Source: JBHEBG01 sp046557915
GTDB lineage: Bacteria > Bacteroidota > Bacteroidia > Flavobacteriales > Flavobacteriaceae
Reading direction: 5' to 3'
Assembly (NCBI RefSeq): GCF_046557915.1
Contig: NZ_JBHEBG010000001.1
Span: forward strand, 1,426,001-1,490,000
DNA length: 64,000 nt
A program made the position numbers and the translations under genes. Under the pieces are notes generated by a model. That model did no database searches. It saw nothing but the letters and a program-made list of their open reading frames with translations, and was not told the DNA's origin. Of this stretch, positions 18,227 through 28,013 are shown in pieces. The number at the start of each line of letters is the position of its first letter. The first letter of the stretch is position 1.

Positions 18227-18604
18227 TATATAACCTTTTTTTCAAGATCTTTACTTAATAGTATCCAAGGGCAAAAAGTCAGTATTCCGAGGTATTGGTT
18301 ATTAAGCCTATTCTAGTTTTATACACTAAATCTTGATCTTCTTAATTATTATATGTACATCTGACTTATTCTACATACACTTAAATAGATCCAAAACTGT
18401 CATAGAATAAAATATGAGGAAAGAAATAGTTAGATTCACCTGGTTGTTTCTTAAGCACATCCATCAATTTTGACTCCAGAATTCATAGCTTCTGCAGAAG
18501 ACCAAAAGTAAGAACCAAAAAATTGAAAAGTTCGTCCTTGATATTGCCATACTTTAGATTTTTAATTTTAGTCTCGATGAGCAATACGCTACCAGATGAA
18601 TCAC
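18227..18604. other. Intergenic region between sulfatase and gntR genes
   Basis: The gap contains a short ATGTACAT palindrome (18353-18360), similar in half-site but without the 3-base spacer. I see no gene and no clear terminator in it. Confidence 0.45.
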
Positions 18605-20113
18605 TCATTTTTTATTCCCTCTGACAATAGAGTCATGTAATTCTATCGCATTAGATCTCACATTATACCCTTTTTTATTTTGCCACATTTGAATCATTTC
18701 CAAATTTTCCCTAGGTGTAGGAGGATTCATTTTGAAGTCTGTTACGGATTTCAATTCTTCAATTTTACGCTCTAATGAAACCCTAACTTTACTATACTCT
18801 CGTATTTCATATAGATTAAAAAGCTCTTCAGGATCTTCTCTCAAATTGTATAATTCATTGATAGCACCATGAAGTTCAGGGTATGTTATCAACTTATAAT
18901 CATTGGTCCTCACCGCCAGAACCGTTGGACGTTCAGAGTAATCGTAATCTTCCTGAAAATATTCATATAGGAAACTTGCTCTTCCTTTTTGTTTCCTTTT
19001 TGCAACAGGAATTATGCTCTGTCCCTGTACGGTTTCGGGAATAGCTACTCCGGCCATATCTAAAAAGGTAGGCATTAAATCAATATTGAGCACCATTTCT
19101 TCGTATATAGACTTTTGATCGAAAATCTTTGGGAATCGCATTAACATTGGAACTCTAATACTTGGTTCATAGGCATGACGTTTGTCGCTCATTCCTCCAT
19201 GCTCTCCTTGAAAATAACCGTTATCCGAAGAGAAGACAATCAAAGTATTGTCCAAAACTTTTTTCTTCTCAAGTAACTTCAATATTTTTCCAAGACCATC
19301 ATCAACTGCAGTAATGGCTCGATTATAGTTTTTAATGGCATTCTGATTTATTTGGGGATTTTCAGACCGTTCTCGTTCTTTCCGCCACTTTTGTTTGTTC
19401 TGCAATATGTCATTTGGATTATGTTTGGAGATTACTTCTACGGTATCGAAAAGAGTTTTGTGCCTATCTGCAGGGGTAAAGGGACTATGCACAGCCTTAT
19501 GGCTCAAATAAAGCATAAAAGGCTTCTCATTATCCGTTTTTTCCAAAAAATCAAGCGCATATTCCGTGAGTACATCTGTAATATAACCACCTTCCCAAAC
19601 TAGATGGCCATCTACATTTAGTTCGTTACCAAAGTAATTACCTTGATTGTAAAAACTAACCCAATGATTAAATCCTCGTCTTGGTCTTTTATGACGTGCC
19701 ATATGCCACTTACCTAGAAAAGCCGTTTCATAGCCTGCTTTTTGCAATAATTGAGAAAAAGTAGGCCATTTAGGGTTTGGGTCCTTAAGCGATTCAATGG
19801 TTGGGACTCCACTGCTATGGGCGTACATTCCAGTCAATATACTACCCCTTGAAGGTGCACAAATTGACGTTGTTACAAATGCATTAGCAAAGGTAGCCCC
19901 CTCATTTGCCAGCCTATCTATGTTAGGCGTTTTAAGAAACGGATGGCCAGCAGCAGAATATGCGTCATAACGTTGATCGTCCGTAAGAATAAAAACAATA
20001 TTTGGTTTTTTTATTACTGAATCTTTTTTTTCTTTCTGTCTTTCAGAACAAGAGACTATTATTGAAAAAAAGAGTAGACCGGAAATTTTAAATGTTTGTC
20101 GTAATTTATTCAT
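18605..20113 (-). CDS. Formylglycine-dependent sulfatase (S1 family), lipoprotein
   Basis: A 502-residue enzyme with a lipoprotein signal (lipobox Cys at about 22, FSIIVSC). Metal-binding Asp residues are in NIVFILTDDQRYDAYS, and the catalytic motif CAPSR (Cys at about 85) is the site of formylglycine maturation. A second metal site is in FSSDNGYFQGEHG. The C-terminal region has the usual ELYNLREDPEELFNL. It removes sulfate esters from a glycan in the periplasm or at the surface. ATG 20113 gives a normal signal peptide; ATG 20122 would add three residues. It is the last gene of the minus-strand utilisation locus. Confidence 0.92.
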   Translation of the reverse strand: MNKLRQTFKISGLLFFSIIVSCSERQKEKKDSVIKKPNIVFILTDDQRYDAYSAAGHPFLKTPNIDRLANEGATFANAFVTTSICAPSRGSILTGMYAHSSGVPTIESLKDPNPKWPTFSQLLQKAGYETAFLGKWHMARHKRPRRGFNHWVSFYNQGNYFGNELNVDGHLVWEGGYITDVLTEYALDFLEKTDNEKPFMLYLSHKAVHSPFTPADRHKTLFDTVEVISKHNPNDILQNKQKWRKERERSENPQINQNAIKNYNRAITAVDDGLGKILKLLEKKKVLDNTLIVFSSDNGYFQGEHGGMSDKRHAYEPSIRVPMLMRFPKIFDQKSIYEEMVLNIDLMPTFLDMAGVAIPETVQGQSIIPVAKRKQKGRASFLYEYFQEDYDYSERPTVLAVRTNDYKLITYPELHGAINELYNLREDPEELFNLYEIREYSKVRVSLERKIEELKSVTDFKMNPPTPRENLEMIQMWQNKKGYNVRSNAIELHDSIVRGNKK

Positions 20114-20209
20114 GTCGGACATTATTAGAGGAACTTTTAATCATTGACCTTTTAGTTAGTAATAGATGGATTTACAAATCCACTTACTTTTTGTATTTAT
20201 CTCCCCTTT

Positions 20210-21763
20210 TTATGGGAGGCGTACAACTATGGCGGCCCAATGACCATTACTAGGGGCTGAAATATATCTATGATCACCCCCTTTTAGACTACCTTCATGT
20301 TGAATGATGGCCTTATCAATATTAATCCAATAAAAACTAAAATCTGTGCTTTTATACCTACTTAAGTCTAACTTAACAGCTCCTCCGTTTGTAAAGAAAA
20401 TTAAATATTTTTCTCCTAGTTTGGCAGCCACATATGCTTCGTCTGGTTCAACTTCACTTATTAGATGCTGTTTCGAGACTACTTCCCAAAATTTTAGTTT
20501 CTCTTCTACTAATCGTACAGATTGTAAACTTTTCTTCGATTTTGGGGATAATCCAAGACCCGATTCTGGACGATGAAATCGTGCACCTGCAACTCCGGCT
20601 ATTAGGCCACGCCAAAACTCTTCTATAGCATTGTTGTCACTGCCCATTACACTGGCCGTTTTTGATACACTACCATAAATTTTATTCATATGTGTAAGGC
20701 GATTTACTTCCAGAGCCTTGGTGGTTGCATAACGAACCATCTGCCAGTGTTTTTCTCCCCGTTCACGTTCAGAGGTGTTATTGGGTATAAACTGTGCAGA
20801 AATTTGAGAAATATCAAAGTAGTCATAAATTTGGACATTTTTGAGCAAATAATCATAGGATGAAGAGTCTGGCAGATGAACTAAATCCCAGAACATATCC
20901 GTACAATATATTTTCAGCTTTTTTTTGGCTGCGATTTTTTTCATGTAGTTGATCCAATATTCACCCCATGCAGATTCTTGATGCCGTACTTCGTTATTGG
21001 CAGAATAAATCAAATTATCATATTGTAAAGTAACATCAAGCAATCTATCTACAAACTTTTCTTGATAATTACGGATCTCATCCAATTGAATTCTTTTCTC
21101 CGTATTGGCCTGTAAGTAGTAAGATTGTCTTGGAGTGGTTTTACCGAAAGGGTTTTCGGAATTATCACCCTTTCCGGGATAGGAATGGGCCAAACCAGTG
21201 TTTCTGGTAGTATAGTTAACATTATTGATTGGATTGAAAGGACTTACTTGCCAACCTTTATGTCCACCGTCATACCAATCAAATCGATCCCACACCTCAA
21301 TTCCAACGATAATATTTCTTTTTTGGCATTCTTTTAAAAAGAAGTCTAGCCTTTCCCAATATGGCCCTTCCATATTGCTTAGATTATATTTACCGTCAAT
21401 CTTTTTACAGAAATCAAAACCCTGTCGACCTGCACCAACACCTGGGTCTAAGACACATCTAATTAGATTTCCACCAGCCTTAACAAGTTCATCAAGCGCA
21501 TTAACTATTTCTAGCGTTGTGCTTGTGTCCTCATATCCACCACCGTCTTGTGTATCATGATCCAAAAATGGATTATGACCATGATTCCATCCTCCTATCA
21601 ATAATACAGGTTTGTTCTTATATTCCCAGTATCCGACATGTTCATCACTCATATGTATTTGCGAATACATTTGTAGACTACACATCATTAGGGCAAGCCA
21701 TAAAACCATAGCCCACATATGTTTTGAATATTCTTTTATTATTGACCTTTTAATCAATTTCAT
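20210..21763 (-). CDS. Secreted TIM-barrel glycoside hydrolase-like protein, unclassified
   Basis: A 517-residue protein with a signal peptide (residues about 15-36, ending QMYSQ). The sequence has features of retaining TIM-barrel glycosidases of the cellulase-like type: GGNLIRCVLDPG, WERLDFFLKECQKRNIIVGIEVWDRFDW, and YDNLIYSANNEVRH, where Glu 258 sits in the position usual for an acid/base residue. A FWRGLIAGVAGARFHRP segment and a small C-terminal beta-domain follow. I cannot place it in a numbered family; proteins of this kind are annotated with DUF names such as DUF6298. Lying between sulfatase and symporter genes, it probably trims the same glycan. Confidence 0.65.
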   Translation of the reverse strand: MKLIKRSIIKEYSKHMWAMVLWLALMMCSLQMYSQIHMSDEHVGYWEYKNKPVLLIGGWNHGHNPFLDHDTQDGGGYEDTSTTLEIVNALDELVKAGGNLIRCVLDPGVGAGRQGFDFCKKIDGKYNLSNMEGPYWERLDFFLKECQKRNIIVGIEVWDRFDWYDGGHKGWQVSPFNPINNVNYTTRNTGLAHSYPGKGDNSENPFGKTTPRQSYYLQANTEKRIQLDEIRNYQEKFVDRLLDVTLQYDNLIYSANNEVRHQESAWGEYWINYMKKIAAKKKLKIYCTDMFWDLVHLPDSSSYDYLLKNVQIYDYFDISQISAQFIPNNTSERERGEKHWQMVRYATTKALEVNRLTHMNKIYGSVSKTASVMGSDNNAIEEFWRGLIAGVAGARFHRPESGLGLSPKSKKSLQSVRLVEEKLKFWEVVSKQHLISEVEPDEAYVAAKLGEKYLIFFTNGGAVKLDLSRYKSTDFSFYWINIDKAIIQHEGSLKGGDHRYISAPSNGHWAAIVVRLP

Positions 21764-21854
21764 TGGTTTTTATCCATGTGTTATTTTAAATCTTTTAAGG
21801 ATTCGCTTAAGGAAAATGTTTCCCATAAACTTCATCCCTTTTCTTTTCTGAGTC

Positions 21855-24299
21855 TTAATAAGTGGTTTCCCGCTTCTTATAATTTGAATAGGGTAAAATG
21901 AAACTAGCAACATAACCAATAATAAAACATGAAACCAAACCTGTAGTTGCATACAATAAAAAATGTAAATCAGTGTGGAAGCTAATATAATATTGCAAAA
22001 TACAGCTCGAAACAAACCCAACAAACACTCCCCTGGAACTAGCTCGCTTAGTCAACATTCCTAACAAGAATACTCCTGCCAATCCTCCGCCTGTTAAGCC
22101 CATGAATAAAAGTAGCTGGTCAAAAAGAGATTTTATTTCAAAACTTGCCATAAGTACAGCAGAGGCAGTTCCAAGAACGCCTAAAATACCGACAAGGTAT
22201 TTGGCTATTTTGAACAATCTGCTTTCTGGTATTTTTGGTTTAAAACGTTTATAGAAGTCCGTAATAATAACTGTGGACATACTATTCATAGCACTGTCCA
22301 AGCTAGACATTGCGGCAGCGAATATTGCGGCGATTACCAATCCTATTACACCTACGGGCAGCTGTGTAATAAAAAAGGTAGGTAAAATAGCATCGGTCTG
22401 TTCCATGGTGGGGTTCAGGTCTTGTGGAAATTGTTGATAGTAAAGAAACAATGCTGTTCCAACAAAATAAAAAATAATGACTACGGGTATAGATACCAGG
22501 GCAGAAATCCACATACTTTTAGCCGCTGCTTTTTCATTCTTGGTTGTCATAAACCGTTGCACAATGGATTGAGTGGAAACATATTCCTGAATTCTTCCAA
22601 CCCAGCCCAATACTATGACCAAGACCGTTGCCTTGGTAAGGTCAAGATCCCAGTCAAAAGCCTTTAACTTTCCTTGAGTGTGTGCGGATTCATACATTGC
22701 CATAAGGCTACCCTCAGTGCGGTCTACCATAATGAAAAGCGCTATCAGTATACCGACCATCATTACGATCACCTGTATAACATCCGTCCATATTACCGCC
22801 TCTATACCCCCGATTAGTGTATAAATGGTAGCTATAAAACCAATGAGCAATATGCAGAAATACAAGTCTATGTCTGCAACAACGGATATTACGATAGCCG
22901 GGAGCAACAATAACACTCCCACACGTCCTATTTCCCAAAGGAGATAAGAAACGCTTCCCAAAATACGTATAACCACATTAAAACGTACTTCCAGATACTC
23001 ATATGCCGAGGTGAGATTCATACGTTGAAAGAATGGCAATACTACTTTCACTACGAAAAATGCTAGTACAATGGAATTGAAGGGGATTAGAAAATACAGC
23101 CAATCTGTGGCGAATACCTTCGCAGGAATAGACATAAAGGTAACTGCACTTAATTTGGTAGCTACTATACTTATACCTGCAGCCCAGGCGGGTATCCGTT
23201 TTCCTCCCCTGAAATAGTCATCTGTGTTCTTAATCCGTTTAGAAAAACGGTACCCCATATATAATAGTACAATAAAATAAACGCAGAATGTAAAAATATC
23301 TAACAAGCTCAATCCGGTACTATCTATGGTAGAAGTTCCAGTATATAATTGAAGTTCATTATTTTCCGAAGTAGCTACCACTATTGCTTCCGAAGCAGGG
23401 ACAAGCCCGTTGCGAATTGGCTGTATCTCTGTGTTCTGTATGTTGACCCATCTATCGGTAATCGTATGATATATCGCCGCATATTTTTCTTTCTCCTGGT
23501 TACTGGAAAGTTCGCTTGTGGATAAATACATGATATGTGCGCTACCGACCGGAAAGCCAATAGCATTCCCTAGGCGCAAAGGTGCCGGGAGCAGGGACGT
23601 CCATATCCCATTACTAGGGTTAAAACGTTGAAAGGTGTTATCGGTCTCGGAATAAGCAAAAATCGCATCGAAATTTCCCTCATTTTGCACTACTAATGAT
23701 GGGTTTTTGCCCAAGCTACGGGGCACACTGGCAAGTGTTTTCCAAGAATCTTTCTCTGGAAAGTATTCATAAAATTTACCAAGAACCTTGTTTTCTAAAT
23801 CTGTATACCCGCCGCCTACATATATTCTATTTTCTAGTATACAGGTTTGTTGAAGGTGTAGGGGGGTTGGTAAGGGCTTGGATGACTTTAGTGTCCAATT
23901 CTTTGTTGTATCTAGAGTCAACCGATAGACATCACTTACTACAGATGATTGTGTGCTGCCGCCAATGAAGAATATGAAATCATCCAAAACGGCCGTGGCT
24001 CCAAAAGCCATAGGTTTGGGTAGCTTAATTTTGAGTTTCTCCCAGTTTCCCGAATTTGTATCTAAAGCGTAAATAGCATCGCTTAGGGTTCCATTAGGTG
24101 TACTTCCACCTGCCAAGACAATATACTCGTCGATTTTTCCAATAAAGGCCCCTTTCATTGCTCTTGTTGGAGAAGATTCGCTTAATAACTCCCAGGCGTA
24201 TGGGTCTTGAACTTCTTTGTCGCTAACCTGCGAAAAGCCAAAACTGAAAAGCGCAATACATAGTAAGGTGCTATAGCATTTTATCTTCGATATTTCCAT
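21855..24299 (-). CDS. Kelch-type mutarotase-like propeller fused to a sodium:solute symporter
   Basis: An 814-residue fusion. A signal peptide (residues 1-23) is followed by a six-bladed Kelch propeller (about 30-325; repeated GG-STPNGTLSDAIYALD, GGSTQSSVVSDVYRL, GGGYTDLENKVLGKFYEY), related to sialic-acid mutarotases of the NanM type. From residue about 340 to 805 it is an SSS-family symporter with around 13 membrane segments (YFRGGKRIPAWAAGISIVATKLSAVTFMSIPAKVF). The propeller would face the periplasm and could convert sugar anomers for the transporter. This fusion is known in Bacteroidota. Its start codon overlaps the stop of the FAD oxidoreductase gene (TAATG). Confidence 0.9.
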   Translation of the reverse strand: MEISKIKCYSTLLCIALFSFGFSQVSDKEVQDPYAWELLSESSPTRAMKGAFIGKIDEYIVLAGGSTPNGTLSDAIYALDTNSGNWEKLKIKLPKPMAFGATAVLDDFIFFIGGSTQSSVVSDVYRLTLDTTKNWTLKSSKPLPTPLHLQQTCILENRIYVGGGYTDLENKVLGKFYEYFPEKDSWKTLASVPRSLGKNPSLVVQNEGNFDAIFAYSETDNTFQRFNPSNGIWTSLLPAPLRLGNAIGFPVGSAHIMYLSTSELSSNQEKEKYAAIYHTITDRWVNIQNTEIQPIRNGLVPASEAIVVATSENNELQLYTGTSTIDSTGLSLLDIFTFCVYFIVLLYMGYRFSKRIKNTDDYFRGGKRIPAWAAGISIVATKLSAVTFMSIPAKVFATDWLYFLIPFNSIVLAFFVVKVVLPFFQRMNLTSAYEYLEVRFNVVIRILGSVSYLLWEIGRVGVLLLLPAIVISVVADIDLYFCILLIGFIATIYTLIGGIEAVIWTDVIQVIVMMVGILIALFIMVDRTEGSLMAMYESAHTQGKLKAFDWDLDLTKATVLVIVLGWVGRIQEYVSTQSIVQRFMTTKNEKAAAKSMWISALVSIPVVIIFYFVGTALFLYYQQFPQDLNPTMEQTDAILPTFFITQLPVGVIGLVIAAIFAAAMSSLDSAMNSMSTVIITDFYKRFKPKIPESRLFKIAKYLVGILGVLGTASAVLMASFEIKSLFDQLLLFMGLTGGGLAGVFLLGMLTKRASSRGVFVGFVSSCILQYYISFHTDLHFLLYATTGLVSCFIIGYVASFILPYSNYKKRETTY

Positions 24300-25774
24300 T
24301 ACTTAATCCAATGTTTTTGATTGGAGGTTGCAGCGTCCATTTCTCCTTCTGTAGGAGGTTCGTCTAAAGGTAGTTGGCCATATTCGTCTATGGCCTTTTG
24401 ATTTGGAGGCCCAATGGATTGTCCAAATTCCACTCCTTGTATATCAAGTTGGTCTTGCAATTTCTGAATATCCAAATCCCTGACTGTGGTTTTATTTTTG
24501 ATGGCGAGGGCCGCGGCTGTCCCGACGGCTTCTCCCTGTCCCATACATATAGGAATGACCCTTGTAGACGCTACTGCCTCATGAGTTGCCGAAAGGCACT
24601 TGCCTGCCATCATCAATCCTTCTACATCTCTTGAGATAAGGCTTCGTAAGGGAATAGTATAGGCCTTTACGTTTCTGGAGTCTACCCAACTTCCTGAAGG
24701 CCTATGGATATCTATGTGGTAGCCGCCCATACTAATGGCATCATCGAACACCCGTCCTTCCAACAAATCTTCGGCTTCCAAAACATAATCACCCATTATT
24801 CTTCTACTTTCCCTAACACCTAGCATCGGTGCAATTTCCAATAAATAGGAATTCTCGCATCCAGGAACATATTTTTTAAAAAATTCTAGCAATTGCGGTA
24901 TTTGGTCGTAAATCCTGATATACGCATTGCTCATGCTTTCAACATTGGTGGGGTCCAGGCCTAAGACCCTTGTCATGACCACTTGAAACTGGTCTTCCTG
25001 ATGTAATTTTACACCAACGACCCTAGTCTGGGGAACATCCATTATACCATCTTTTCTAGCCTTTTCCATCAAACCTGCAAATCCCCCAAGGATAAACACA
25101 TCCGTAGTATCCAAACGTTCTTGCATTTTTTTCCATAAATCGGGATAAGGGGTTATCCATTCCCTATAATTCAGGCTTTTATCCTTGCATCCCTTAACAA
25201 ATGCGGCTTTGTTCATGCCACCTATTCTGAATACCAATGTGGGAGCCTGTACCAAACCATCTGCTGTTCTTCCCTTTTCCCAAGAGACACCACCTCTGGC
25301 AGCAACATCCCCATCGCCGCTACAGTCAATGGTAATATCAGCAAGAATTTTTTGTCTTCCGGATTTATGCTCCACAACAATACCTGCTATTCGATCCCCT
25401 TCACGGACGGTGTCGACCATATGGGTATGGAGCATGACATCTACGCCAGCTTCTTGTGCCATTTGCATCGCCAAAATTTTCCACATATGACTGTTGATAC
25501 TTACCAACGAGCTACATTTTGGATCCATTACATAATCGGAACTGCCTCCCATTTGATGAAGCCGTGTTACATATTCGTGGCAAAGCCCTTTAACGACTTG
25601 ACGATAATCTCTATCATGGAAACCGAGCCATGGCAAAGTAGCGGATATTCCTCCTAAAAAACCGTTGTACTCTACCAATAAGGTTTTAGCACCATTTCGT
25701 GCAGCGGCAATGGCTGCGGTAATCCCTGCTGCGCCGGATCCAACCACTAAAACTTCGGTCTTAATATCTCTCAT
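24299..25774 (-). CDS. FAD-dependent oxidoreductase (FAD_oxidored family)
   Basis: A 491-residue protein without signal peptide, so likely cytoplasmic. The N-terminal dinucleotide-binding motif is VLVVGSGAAGITAAIAAARNG, followed by LVEYNGFLGG. A DITIDCSGDGDVAARGG segment and the C-terminal GLMMAGKCLSATHEAVASTRVIPICMGQGEAVGTAAALA are typical of the FAD_oxidored family. Such genes recur in Bacteroidota and Planctomycetes carbohydrate loci, but their substrate is unknown. It overlaps the symporter gene by one base, which argues for a shared substrate. It has no counterpart in the classical sialic acid pathway. Confidence 0.87.
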   Translation of the reverse strand: MRDIKTEVLVVGSGAAGITAAIAAARNGAKTLLVEYNGFLGGISATLPWLGFHDRDYRQVVKGLCHEYVTRLHQMGGSSDYVMDPKCSSLVSINSHMWKILAMQMAQEAGVDVMLHTHMVDTVREGDRIAGIVVEHKSGRQKILADITIDCSGDGDVAARGGVSWEKGRTADGLVQAPTLVFRIGGMNKAAFVKGCKDKSLNYREWITPYPDLWKKMQERLDTTDVFILGGFAGLMEKARKDGIMDVPQTRVVGVKLHQEDQFQVVMTRVLGLDPTNVESMSNAYIRIYDQIPQLLEFFKKYVPGCENSYLLEIAPMLGVRESRRIMGDYVLEAEDLLEGRVFDDAISMGGYHIDIHRPSGSWVDSRNVKAYTIPLRSLISRDVEGLMMAGKCLSATHEAVASTRVIPICMGQGEAVGTAAALAIKNKTTVRDLDIQKLQDQLDIQGVEFGQSIGPPNQKAIDEYGQLPLDEPPTEGEMDAATSNQKHWIK

Positions 25775-25787
25775 CTATAATGTTCTT

Positions 25788-27299
25788 TTATTCTGTTATA
25801 AACCAGTTGCTTGGTTCTTGGCGATAAGCCAGTTCAATTTTTTTCCATTTGTTGTTTTCCAATGTGGTTTTCCAGTAGGCAAGATGTGCCGTTCCTCCAT
25901 CAAACAATAAGGCAGGATAGGCATAATGATGGATTCCGTCATATTCCAATTCCTTATAGTTTTTCCAGGTCAGTCCGCCATCATCGCTAATTCGGGAAGC
26001 CAGTATATATCTGGGGCCATTGCCCCAGGTACCGAACAGGTCCACATGTGGACATTGTAGCAATACAATGTAATCCGAATTGGGTATCTTGGCCACCCGG
26101 ATGGGTGCCAAGGGGTTTTGAATGCCGACCGATCTGGGCGTATTCCAGGTTTTGCCGTAATCCTGTGAACGGGAGACGTATAGAAAGCCCGTGGCATTAC
26201 GCCCAAAAATAGCCAAGTGTCCTGGCCTCCATTCTACCAAAGAAGCTTCGTAGAATCCATACTCTCCCAGCCCATATGGGTTTTCGTAAGTCAAAATGGT
26301 TTTATCGTTTACCTTATACCAAGTTTTTCCGCTATCATTGGTCGAATAAATATCGGTACCCAATTGTCTTCCCTTGGGATGTTCTTTGTACGCATGGACC
26401 CCATAGCCTTCTTCCAGTTTCCATTCCATAGCTTCATTATGAGCTTTCTGCACTTTTTGCGGTATTCGGCCATGGACCATATGGAATATCCGGCCATTGC
26501 TCAATTGCACAAAACGGTCGTGCGATCCGGTAGTATATGGATAGGAATCATCACTGATCCGAATCTCTTTGCTCCAAGTTTTGCCTTCGTCCATGGAATA
26601 TCGAAAGACTTTTTGTGCTTCCCATCGGTCCATCACCTTTTTGGAATAGGCTACTCCGATTATGTTTTTTGAAAGTCTTATCGCAGATGGATGAAACAAT
26701 GATAAGGAGTCATCTTCAAATATGATTTCTTGCACACTCCATGACTTGCCATTATCAAAGGATACTTTTCTTGTTATTCTGGATTTGCTTCGGTCGCCGA
26801 CCCCGGAAAAGGAACCAAAATATAGGTGCAACTCTCCGTTTTTTGCTTTGACGAATGTGCTCTCACCTTGCCGTTGATTGGAAGATTCTATTACCTTGCT
26901 GTTCTGCACACCCAATTTATTCCTGGTTCTCGCAGCTACGGTGCTGGTATAATCGCTGAACAGACTTCCTTTATAGGCTCTTAACCTAATCTGATACTCT
27001 TGGCCGGAAAGGCACCCTCCAAGTTGGAATTTTGATATATTGGCGGGAACAAACCCTACTTCCTCCCAATATGTTCTTCCAGTTTCTTTTTTCTCAACAG
27101 CAAAACCCTCTTCGTCAGGTGAATTGTCCTTCCAGCTAATATTTATTAGTGACCCAGAACTCGCTACTACCTTAAGCTCTGAAGGAGCATTTATTGCAAT
27201 GAATGCCCTCCTTTGGGCTTCCACTGAAAAAAAGGAGGAAAACAAGGCCAGAAATACGATTAATTTTTTCCACGAAACCTTATTCTTTAATTGATTCAT
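25788..27299 (-). CDS. Sialidase-like BNR-repeat protein with N-terminal fibronectin III domain
   Basis: A 503-residue secreted protein (signal peptide to about residue 28). Residues about 35-125 form a fibronectin type III domain (PSELKVVASSGSLINISWKDNSPDEEGFAVEKK). The rest is a six-bladed propeller with five Asp-boxes: SFDNGKSWS, SMDEGKTWS, STNDSGKTWY, SQDYGKTWN and SDDGGLTWK. The GFYEASLVEWRPGHLAIFGR segment matches the BNR_2 sialidase region. I did not find the canonical RIP motif with the full Arg triad of GH33 sialidases, so enzymatic release of sialic acid is likely but not certain. Neighbouring lyase and mutarotase-symporter genes support a sialic-acid role. Confidence 0.8.
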   Translation of the reverse strand: MNQLKNKVSWKKLIVFLALFSSFFSVEAQRRAFIAINAPSELKVVASSGSLINISWKDNSPDEEGFAVEKKETGRTYWEEVGFVPANISKFQLGGCLSGQEYQIRLRAYKGSLFSDYTSTVAARTRNKLGVQNSKVIESSNQRQGESTFVKAKNGELHLYFGSFSGVGDRSKSRITRKVSFDNGKSWSVQEIIFEDDSLSLFHPSAIRLSKNIIGVAYSKKVMDRWEAQKVFRYSMDEGKTWSKEIRISDDSYPYTTGSHDRFVQLSNGRIFHMVHGRIPQKVQKAHNEAMEWKLEEGYGVHAYKEHPKGRQLGTDIYSTNDSGKTWYKVNDKTILTYENPYGLGEYGFYEASLVEWRPGHLAIFGRNATGFLYVSRSQDYGKTWNTPRSVGIQNPLAPIRVAKIPNSDYIVLLQCPHVDLFGTWGNGPRYILASRISDDGGLTWKNYKELEYDGIHHYAYPALLFDGGTAHLAYWKTTLENNKWKKIELAYRQEPSNWFITE

Positions 27300-27399
27300 A
27301 TACTTATGAATGTTTTTATTTATAAAAGATACAACTCACCAGTCAGTAGAACAATTTAGAAACTAAGTCATTGAACAGATTTACAATCCCATATCTGAA

Positions 27400-28002
27400 T
27401 TATAATCCTAATGGTTGTGATTCGCTATTGTTGGCTCGTGTTCCTGCTGTGCCATAGGTATGTACCACGCCGTCTGTAAATTGTAGGTCTGCAGATTGAA
27501 CCAAAGCAGCACCTACTCTAATGTTCAATCCCCGACCAGTATCACCAATATTTGTTACGGATACGTTTATACTATTGCCGGCTAAAGTTGAGTAACTACC
27601 GGGAGATTGTCTAAAGTCCTCCCTTAAAAACCGACCTGATAATATATGCGTTTCTAAAATATCAGTAAGAATGTCTATCGGAATATCATCAATCGTATTC
27701 CAAGTATCATCGGAGTCTAAAATACGTTGCATCGTTACACTGCCCGGAGCGAATATGGTATTGTTCTTTCCGCTTACAGCACTTACGTCCAGCCCCGTTC
27801 TTTCCAGCGCTTGGATGAAAAGTGAGTAATCATCACTGGCAAAGGTTTCGTTAAAAAAGATGACTTGACCAGGATCTGCTAGAAACTGCATTACAGAAAT
27901 ATCATATGAAGTTTCTGGGACTTCAAAAGTTTCCAGACTAGTTTCTTCACAGGAGGATAGAAATGTCAAAATCAATAAAAAATAAAAGAATTTAGTTTTC
28001 AT
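27400..28002 (-). CDS. Fasciclin-domain lipoprotein
   Basis: A 200-residue lipoprotein (lipobox Cys in LTFLSSCEE). The body is a single fasciclin (FAS1) domain: LFIQALERTGLDVSAVSGKNNTIFAPGSVTMQRIL, then TDILETHILSGRF and the closing NIRVGAALVQSADLQFTDGVVHTYG. It follows susD with 11 bases between them, in the same operon. FAS1 domains mediate adhesion or carbohydrate contacts, so it may be an accessory surface-binding lipoprotein of the SusCD complex. That role is inferred from position only. Confidence 0.85.
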   Translation of the reverse strand: MKTKFFYFLLILTFLSSCEETSLETFEVPETSYDISVMQFLADPGQVIFFNETFASDDYSLFIQALERTGLDVSAVSGKNNTIFAPGSVTMQRILDSDDTWNTIDDIPIDILTDILETHILSGRFLREDFRQSPGSYSTLAGNSINVSVTNIGDTGRGLNIRVGAALVQSADLQFTDGVVHTYGTAGTRANNSESQPLGL

Positions 28003-28013
28003 AAGTCCAGTTT

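Noticed and set aside
20167..20182. TGGATTT-AC-AAATCCA palindrome between the glycosidase and sulfatase genes
   Set aside because: The two-base centre makes a poor hairpin, and no -7 element or T-run is near; kept only as a note.
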